Origin: an uncultured Gammaproteobacteria bacterium
GTDB taxonomy: Bacteria; Pseudomonadota; Gammaproteobacteria; Pseudomonadales; DT-91
Direction of reading: 5' to 3'
DNA: 12,166 nucleotides
Assembly (NCBI GenBank): GCA_929200485.1
Contig: CAKMZU010000055.1
Span: 2,019-14,184, forward strand
In this document: positions 6,641 through 12,166 of the stretch, in pieces
Numbering within the stretch: the first letter of the stretch is position 1
Layout: each line of letters opens with the position of its first letter
Program-made: the position numbers and the translations under genes
The notes under the pieces: model-generated
Databases searched by the model: none
What the model was told of the DNA's origin: nothing
What the model saw: only the letters and a program-made list of their open reading frames with translations

Positions 6641-7164
6641 AAAAGTAGCGGTAAATCAAAAAAAGCACTGACAAATGATGAAATTACAGCACCGCAGGTG
6701 CGTTTGATTGGTGCAGATGGCGAACAGGTTGGTATTGTTCCTATTGCAGAAGCATTAAGTGTCGCTACGGATGCTAGTTTAGATCTCGTACAGATGGCAG
6801 ATTCAGAGCCGCCAGTCTGTAGGTAATGGACTATGGAAAGTATGTTTTTGATGCGAAGAAGCAACAAGCTGCCGCGCGGAAAAAACAAAAGCAGACGCAA
6901 GTCAAGGAAATGAAATTCCGTCCTGGGACGGATGAAGGGGATTATCAGGTAAAGCTACGCAACCTGATACGTTTCCTCGAGCAAGGGGACAAAGCCAAGG
7001 TCACGATGCGTTTTCGTGGTCGGGAAATGGCTCACCAAAGTATCGGCATGGACTTGTTAAAGCGAGTCGAAGTGGATCTTGGAGAGTTTGGCTCAGTTGA
7101 GCAATTCCCGAAGATGGAAGGCCGTCAAATGACAATGGTGATAGGTCCTAAAAAGAAAAAGTAA
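6638..7164 (+). CDS. infC: Translation initiation factor IF-3, interrupted by an apparent one-base deletion
   Basis: IF3 binds the 30S subunit, blocks 50S joining and checks start codon and initiator tRNA. The first frame runs 62 codons from ATT 6638 to TAA 6824-6826 and contains the N-domain ([20 protein letters not shown] to EPPVCR). The second runs 112 codons from ATG 6826 to TAA 7162-7164. It starts [13 protein letters not shown] and contains the linker helix and C-domain, with [15 protein letters not shown] and [14 protein letters not shown]. In E. coli the join reads PPVCRIMDYGK. Here CR is followed by TAATG where AGG-xxx-ATG is expected, so one base is missing. Restoring a G (AGG GTA ATG) gives CRVMDYGK and a normal 175-residue protein. 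Everything else is intact and does not look decayed. Either this is a sequence error in a G run, or the gene is truly split with TAATG-coupled translation. The C-domain keeps most known activity of IF3. Confidence 0.9.
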
Positions 7165-7182
7165 TCTCTTTTAGATAGAGAT
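7164..7182 (+). promoter_or_regulatory. Small hairpin in the infC-rpmI spacer
   Basis: ATCTCT (7164-7169) and AGAGAT (7177-7182) pair perfectly around the loop TTTAGAT, right at the infC stop codon and 30 bases before rpmI. No U tract follows, so it is not a terminator. In other bacteria this leader carries the L20 binding site that represses rpmI-rplT; this stem could be part of such a structure, but I cannot recognise the full fold. Confidence 0.3.
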
Positions 7183-7212
7183 GCTGGATATTTGCTAAAT
7201 GCGGAGTAGTTA

Positions 7213-7404
7213 ATGGCAAAGTTAAAAGTACACAGTGGCGCTGCAAAGCGCTTCAAAAAAACCGGTTCAGGTTATAAGCGTAAAAGCGCTCATAAGAGCC
7301 ATATCCTCACCAAAATGACCACTAAGCGTAAGCGTCAGTTGCGTGGCACCAGTGCCGTTCATCCTTCTGATCAAGTGCTTATCGATCGTTTATTGCGTAA
7401 TTAA
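7213..7404 (+). CDS. rpmI: 50S ribosomal protein L35
   Basis: Very basic 63-residue protein beginning [20 protein letters not shown] and containing the typical [24 protein letters not shown] core and a DQVLIDRLL tail. The length is close to that of E. coli (64-65 residues). It is part of the large ribosomal subunit. GGAG stands seven bases before the ATG. It sits 48 bases after infC and 18 before rplT, the usual infC-rpmI-rplT order, where L20 commonly controls translation of both ribosomal genes. Confidence 0.97.
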   Translation: MAKLKVHSGAAKRFKKTGSGYKRKSAHKSHILTKMTTKRKRQLRGTSAVHPSDQVLIDRLLRN

Positions 7405-7422
7405 TTGTTGAGGAATTAAATC

Positions 7423-7779
7423 ATGGCAAGAGTTAAGCGTGGCGTCATCGCACGTCGTCGTCATAAAAAGGTATTAAAGCAAGCAAAAGGCTATTACGGT
7501 GCGCGTAGTCGTATTTTCCGTGTCGCTAAGCAGGCAGTCATCAAAGCGGGTCAATACGCTTACCGCGACCGTCGTCAGCGCAAACGTCAATTCCGTTCAC
7601 TTTGGATAGCTCGTATCAACGCGGCTAGCCGTTCGAATGGTTTATCTTACAGCCAGTTTATCAATGGTTTGAAGAAAGCGAATATCGAATTAGATCGTCG
7701 CGTCCTTGCTGATATTGCTGTTCATGACAAAGCAGCCTTTACCGCGATTGTTGAAAAAGCACAGGCTGCACTAGCCTAG
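7423..7779 (+). CDS. rplT: 50S ribosomal protein L20
   Basis: The 118-residue length equals the normal family length. It begins [20 protein letters not shown], with the long basic N-terminal extension that threads into 23S rRNA and helps early 50S assembly. [20 protein letters not shown] and [20 protein letters not shown] are diagnostic. The C-terminal globular part (from ~60) includes [30 protein letters not shown] lies about eight bases ahead of the start. It is the last gene before a strong terminator, so it closes the thrS-infC-rpmI-rplT transcript. Confidence 0.98.
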   Translation: MARVKRGVIARRRHKKVLKQAKGYYGARSRIFRVAKQAVIKAGQYAYRDRRQRKRQFRSLWIARINAASRSNGLSYSQFINGLKKANIELDRRVLADIAVHDKAAFTAIVEKAQAALA

Positions 7780-7799
7780 TTTTCACTCGTTTTTGACTG

Positions 7800-7832
7800 A
7801 AAGGGAAAGGTGTAATGCCTTTCCCTTTTTTT
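7800..7832 (+). terminator. Rho-independent terminator after rplT
   Basis: AAAGGGAAAGG (7800-7810) pairs perfectly with CCTTTCCCTTT (7818-7828) around the loop TGTAATG, followed by an unbroken T run to 7832. It begins 20 bases after the rplT stop and separates the ribosomal transcript from pheST. Confidence 0.93.
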
Positions 7833-7852
7833 GTTTTAAATACCAAGGTCTT

Positions 7853-7882
7853 TTGACATTTGAACATTCGCGCAGCTAGCAA
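7853..7882 (+). promoter_or_regulatory. Candidate promoter of pheST
   Basis: A perfect -35 box TTGACA (7853-7858) follows the rplT terminator. The best -10 at normal distance is only TAGCAA (7877-7882, spacing 18). A promoter is needed here because of the terminator, so the location is sensible. The remaining leader to pheS is ~50 bases. I find no Phe-rich leader peptide or second terminator like the E. coli pheM attenuator. Confidence 0.4.
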
Positions 7883-7925
7883 CAGTGTAAATGATCAAAC
7901 GTCAACAGAACCTATGCTTTATTGA

Positions 7926-8960
<1,035 letters not shown>

Positions 8961-8975
8961 TACAAGGGTTGATTA

Positions 8976-11339
8976 ATGAAAATAAGTGAAAATTGGTTAC
9001 GCGAGTGGGTTAATCCTTCTATTTCTTCAGAAGATTTAGTCGCTCAATTAACAATGGCAGGTCTTGAAGTCGATGGCGTTGAATCGGTTGCTAAAGATTT
9101 CTCAGGTGTTGTGGTTGGTGAAATTGTCGATATTGCGCCACACCCAGATGCAGAAAAGCTTCGTGTTTGTCAGGTCAGTACAGCGGCAGATGAAAATACT
9201 CAGGTAGTTTGTGGTGCATCCAATGCACGGCTGGGCTTGAAAGCACCTTTTGCTCAGGTTGGTGCTGTATTGCCTGAAGATTTCAACATTAAAAAAGCCA
9301 AGCTTCGCGGTGTTGAGTCTTTCGGTATGCTCTGTGGTGCAAGTGAATTAGGGCTTGAAGATCAAATTGATGGTTTGATGGAATTGCCAGCTGATGCGCC
9401 TTTGGGGCAAGATTTCAGGACTTATTTACAATTAGATGACAATATTATTGATATTGATTTAACACCTAACCGTGGTGATTGCTTGAGTATTCGCGGTGTG
9501 GCGAGAGAAGTAGGGGTGTTAAATAAGGTGGCAGTGGCAGAAGTTAATGTCGCGCCTGCTCAAATTAGTATCGATACTACATTTCCTGTTGATATAGTCG
9601 CCAAGGCCGATTGCCCAAAATATGTCGGTCGAGTTATTGATGGTGTTGATGTGACTAAGCCAACGCCATTATGGATGATTGAAAAGCTCAGAAGAGGGGG
9701 TATTCGAAGTATTGATCCTGTCGTTGATATTACTAATTACGTACTTTTAGAGCTTGGTCAGCCGATGCATGCTTTTGATTTGGATACATTAAAAGACGGT
9801 ATTCTTGTTCGCAAAGCTAAATCATCTGAAAAGCTTGTATTGCTTGATGGTCAGGAACTCACTTTGAGTTCTGATGATCTTGTCATTGGTGATCATGGAA
9901 AGCCATTGGCGTTAGCCGGCATTATGGGCGGTGAAGGGTCGGGTGTCAGTGAAAAAACTACCCGTTTGTTTTTGGAATCAGCATTCTTTGAGCCTATTGC
10001 TATAGCAGGACGAGCGCGATCCTACGGCTTGCATACCGACTCTTCACATCGTTTCGAGCGAGGTGTGGATGATCAATTGCAAGAACGTGCTATTGAGCGA
10101 GCCACTCAGCTGATTATTGAAATTGCAGGTGGGCAGGCTGGGCCTTTGATTATCAATGGCACAACGTCAAAAAATAAAAAAGTGATATCCCTTAAGCTTA
10201 AGCGTGTCGAGCAACTTTTAGGCTTCTCTCTAGCAAAAGAAGAAATTGTGCGAATGCTTGAAGGCTTGTCTATTGATATTGAATCCAATGATGAAATCTT
10301 AGAGTGTGCTATTCCCTCTTTTCGTTTTGATCTGGCGATTGAGGCAGATCTGATTGAAGAAATTGCCCGTATTTACGGCTATGACAATTTACCAACGACT
10401 GAGTTAAAGCTTCCTGCTTCTTTTTATCCTAAATCTGAAAGTGATGTCTCATTAATGAGCCTAAAGCAACAATTGGTTGCTTTGGGTTATGGAGAAGCCA
10501 TTAATTACAGCTTTATTTCTAAGGATGAACAGGCAGATTTTTCTGAAGGCGATCAGACAGAAGTATTGAATCCTATTTCCAGTGATATGTCCGTAATGCG
10601 CAAGTCCTTGCTACCAGGCTTGGTTAAAGGTTTGGTTCATAATATTAACAGGCAGCAAAGCCGGGTACGTTTATTTGAAACAGGGAGAACCTATATCCCA
10701 GCAGTAGAAGGGTTTGCGCAAGCTTTGACGCTGGGTGGTATAATTTATGGAACGGTTGAGCCTGAAGGCTGGTCTAATAAAACTAAAGTTGTCGATTTTT
10801 TTGATGCAAAAGGCGATGTATCCACTTTATTAAGCATCGTAGGGTTAGAAGTTGATTATCTGCCTTGTGAAAAGTTAGGTCTTCATCCTGGGCAGACCGC
10901 AAGTATTCAGTACAGAGGGCAGGAGGTTGGATTTTTAGGTGCACTCCATCCATCGATAGTTAAAAAACAGGGTTTAGCGCAGGATGCTTTTGTGTTTCAA
11001 CTATCTTTAGATATACTGAATAAAAGAGCATTAACTGAATTTAGGTCAATATCTAAATTTCCTTCTACTCGACGCGACTTGGCATTTATAGTCAGTTCAG
11101 ATGTTCATGCTGGTGAAGTCATCGAAGCGGTGAAGGAAAATGCAGGAGAATACTTAGCGGATTGTGTTCTCTTTGATGTGTATACAGGAACTGGTGTCGA
11201 AGAAGGAATGAAAAGTTTGGCTTTAGGGCTAATCTTTCAACATCCCGATAAGAGCCTGAGTGATGATGAGGTTCAATCGACCATAGATGTTGTTGTTAGT
11301 ACCCTATGTCAGAGGTATGGTGCAACATTAAGGAATTAG
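8976..11339 (+). CDS. pheT: Phenylalanyl-tRNA synthetase beta subunit
   Basis: The 787-residue subunit (E. coli 795) starts MKISENWLREWVNPSISSED. Domains in order are the EMAP/OB tRNA-binding domain (~39-150, with HPDAEKLRVCQV and VVCGASNAR), the B3/B4 editing domain (~210-370) that hydrolyses Tyr-tRNA-Phe, the B5 helix-turn-helix-like domain (~400-475), the catalytically silent class II-like core (~480-680), and the C-terminal anticodon-binding FDX-ACB fold (~690-787, starting SKFPSTRRDLAFIV). No breaks or missing domains were seen. AAGG precedes the start by about nine bases. It is packed between pheS and ihfA (gaps of 15 and 6 bases), so one transcript is likely. Confidence 0.98.
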   Translation: MKISENWLREWVNPSISSEDLVAQLTMAGLEVDGVESVAKDFSGVVVGEIVDIAPHPDAEKLRVCQVSTAADENTQVVCGASNARLGLKAPFAQVGAVLPEDFNIKKAKLRGVESFGMLCGASELGLEDQIDGLMELPADAPLGQDFRTYLQLDDNIIDIDLTPNRGDCLSIRGVAREVGVLNKVAVAEVNVAPAQISIDTTFPVDIVAKADCPKYVGRVIDGVDVTKPTPLWMIEKLRRGGIRSIDPVVDITNYVLLELGQPMHAFDLDTLKDGILVRKAKSSEKLVLLDGQELTLSSDDLVIGDHGKPLALAGIMGGEGSGVSEKTTRLFLESAFFEPIAIAGRARSYGLHTDSSHRFERGVDDQLQERAIERATQLIIEIAGGQAGPLIINGTTSKNKKVISLKLKRVEQLLGFSLAKEEIVRMLEGLSIDIESNDEILECAIPSFRFDLAIEADLIEEIARIYGYDNLPTTELKLPASFYPKSESDVSLMSLKQQLVALGYGEAINYSFISKDEQADFSEGDQTEVLNPISSDMSVMRKSLLPGLVKGLVHNINRQQSRVRLFETGRTYIPAVEGFAQALTLGGIIYGTVEPEGWSNKTKVVDFFDAKGDVSTLLSIVGLEVDYLPCEKLGLHPGQTASIQYRGQEVGFLGALHPSIVKKQGLAQDAFVFQLSLDILNKRALTEFRSISKFPSTRRDLAFIVSSDVHAGEVIEAVKENAGEYLADCVLFDVYTGTGVEEGMKSLALGLIFQHPDKSLSDDEVQSTIDVVVSTLCQRYGATLRN

Positions 11340-11345
11340 AGTCTT

Positions 11346-11648
11346 ATGATAGCTTTAACCAAAGCAGGGATAGCAGAGCATCTTCATGATGAATTAGGTC
11401 TCAATAAAAGAGAAGCTAAAGAGATTGTTGAGCTTTTCTTTGAGGAAATTCGTTCTTGTTTAGAGCATGAAGGTCAGGTGAAGCTATCAGGTTTCGGCAA
11501 TTTTGATATTAGGGATAAACCACAAAGACCTGGTCGTAATCCAAAAACAGGCGAAGAAATTCCTATTTCAGCACGACGTGTAGTGACATTTAAACCCGGT
11601 CAAAAACTCAAGTCGATGGTTGAAGAAGTTGATGCAAGACACGATTAA
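11346..11648 (+). CDS. ihfA: Integration host factor alpha subunit
   Basis: HU/IHF-fold DNA-bending protein of 100 residues. It pairs with IHF-beta (not in this window) to bend DNA sharply at specific sites in transcription, replication and recombination. Identity to E. coli IhfA is high: [43 protein letters not shown] and the DNA-intercalating arm [20 protein letters not shown] with its proline at the tip. The start ATG 11346 gives MIALTKA, one residue longer than the E. coli MALTKA start. The ribosome site AAGGA lies in the last pheT codons, and pheT-ihfA is the conserved gammaproteobacterial order. Confidence 0.98.
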   Translation: MIALTKAGIAEHLHDELGLNKREAKEIVELFFEEIRSCLEHEGQVKLSGFGNFDIRDKPQRPGRNPKTGEEIPISARRVVTFKPGQKLKSMVEEVDARHD

Positions 11649-12015
11649 GCCATTATCTGACATCCCGTCCAAGCGGTATTTTACCATTGGTGAAGTCAGT
11701 GGGCTTTGTCAGGTGAAACCTCATGTTCTCCGGTATTGGGAGCAAGAGTTTCCCACCTTAAGCCCTTCAAAACGTCGAGGTAATCGCCGGTATTACCAGA
11801 AGAAAGACGTCATTTTAATTCGAGAAATTCGTTCGCTTTTGTATGAGCAGGGTTTTACGATATCTGGCGCTAAACAAAAAATAACAGGTGAAAATCCTTT
11901 GCACTCTGATGTATCGAACCATAAAAAAAGCTTAATCCGATCATTAATTAACGAACTTGAGCAGTTACATCAGGAATTAACCAATCAGGTTGTCTCTCTC
12001 CCAGAAAAATACTAG
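11632..12015 (+). CDS. MerR-family transcriptional regulator downstream of ihfA
   Basis: The 127-residue protein starts at ATG 11632, with GAAGAAG just upstream; a TTG at 11620 is possible but less likely. It overlaps the ihfA end by 17 bases. Residues ~15-84 form a winged helix of the MerR type: [15 protein letters not shown], then [14 protein letters not shown] and [20 protein letters not shown]. Residues ~98-120 ([19 protein letters not shown]) look like the antiparallel coiled coil used for dimerisation. There is no effector domain and no cysteine pattern for metal binding. Only Cys26 is present, so this is not a metal sensor. Similar short proteins follow ihfA in Pseudomonas and relatives; their target is, as far as I know, not established. 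Confidence 0.9.
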   Translation: MQDTIKPLSDIPSKRYFTIGEVSGLCQVKPHVLRYWEQEFPTLSPSKRRGNRRYYQKKDVILIREIRSLLYEQGFTISGAKQKITGENPLHSDVSNHKKSLIRSLINELEQLHQELTNQVVSLPEKY

Positions 12016-12166
12016 TAAATCAATACAAAACGATAATCTGGCAGAAAGACCAACTCAGAATACTTAGTCGTAACGTTTTTAATCCGACCATCAGGCAGGG
12101 CTGTCTAGTATTTCGATTCACAGCATTTGTCCTGTTCAGTGGCTCAGTAAAATGTTCATGTTAAGG

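Noticed and set aside
6394..6900. 168-codon minus-strand frame across thrS end and infC
   Set aside because: It is antisense to two highly conserved genes, has no ribosome site and shows no recognisable motif.
12016..12166. Possible tRNA-Pro after the MerR-like gene, suggested by AATCCGACCA at about 12080
   Set aside because: In Pseudomonas-like genomes a tRNA-Pro often follows this gene, but no matching 5' acceptor strand (CGGATTA), D-arm or T-arm with GGTTCRA is present on either strand.

Overview
The window looks like chromosomal DNA of a gammaproteobacterium with moderate to low GC. The evidence is the thrS-infC-rpmI-rplT-pheS-pheT-ihfA-(MerR-like) gene order, an infC that starts with ATT directly behind thrS as in E. 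coli, and protein sequences that look gammaproteobacterial throughout. A class I.1/I.2-type lipase with its own foldase and a KshA-like Rieske oxygenase point to a free-living, lipid- or steroid-using bacterium. I cannot fix the genus from sequence alone.

Left part (1-4428), mostly minus strand. The first ~93 bases encode a convincing NusB C-terminal segment on the plus strand. This runs directly into the 3' end of a minus-strand lipase-foldase gene (lif), so a rearrangement or assembly junction lies there. The lipase gene precedes lif on the minus strand with a 4-base stop/start overlap. Upstream are an XRE-type regulator with an MmyB-like ligand-binding region and a 469-residue Rieske non-haem iron oxygenase. 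Between the regulator and the oxygenase sits a good Rho-independent terminator. On the plus strand, just before it, is a 23-codon reading frame with an exceptionally strong Shine-Dalgarno and a Tyr/Phe run.

Right part (4700-12015), all plus strand. This is the translation-factor and tRNA-synthetase cluster: thrS, infC, rpmI and rplT, then a strong terminator, then pheS, pheT, ihfA and a MerR-like regulator. thrS has a recognisable promoter and a leader hairpin next to its ribosome binding site. pheST-ihfA-merR are tightly packed (gaps of 15 and 6 bases, then an overlap of 17) and probably co-transcribed. The last 151 bases (12016-12166) hold no gene I can support.

The most unusual feature is infC. 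Its reading frame is interrupted exactly between the N-terminal domain and the linker helix by what looks like a one-base deletion. This leaves a 62-codon N-domain frame whose TAA overlaps the ATG of a 112-codon C-domain frame (TAATG). It is either a sequencing error in a G run or a genuine split IF3. I see no CRISPR array, insertion sequence, rRNA or tRNA, and no clear undescribed multi-gene system.
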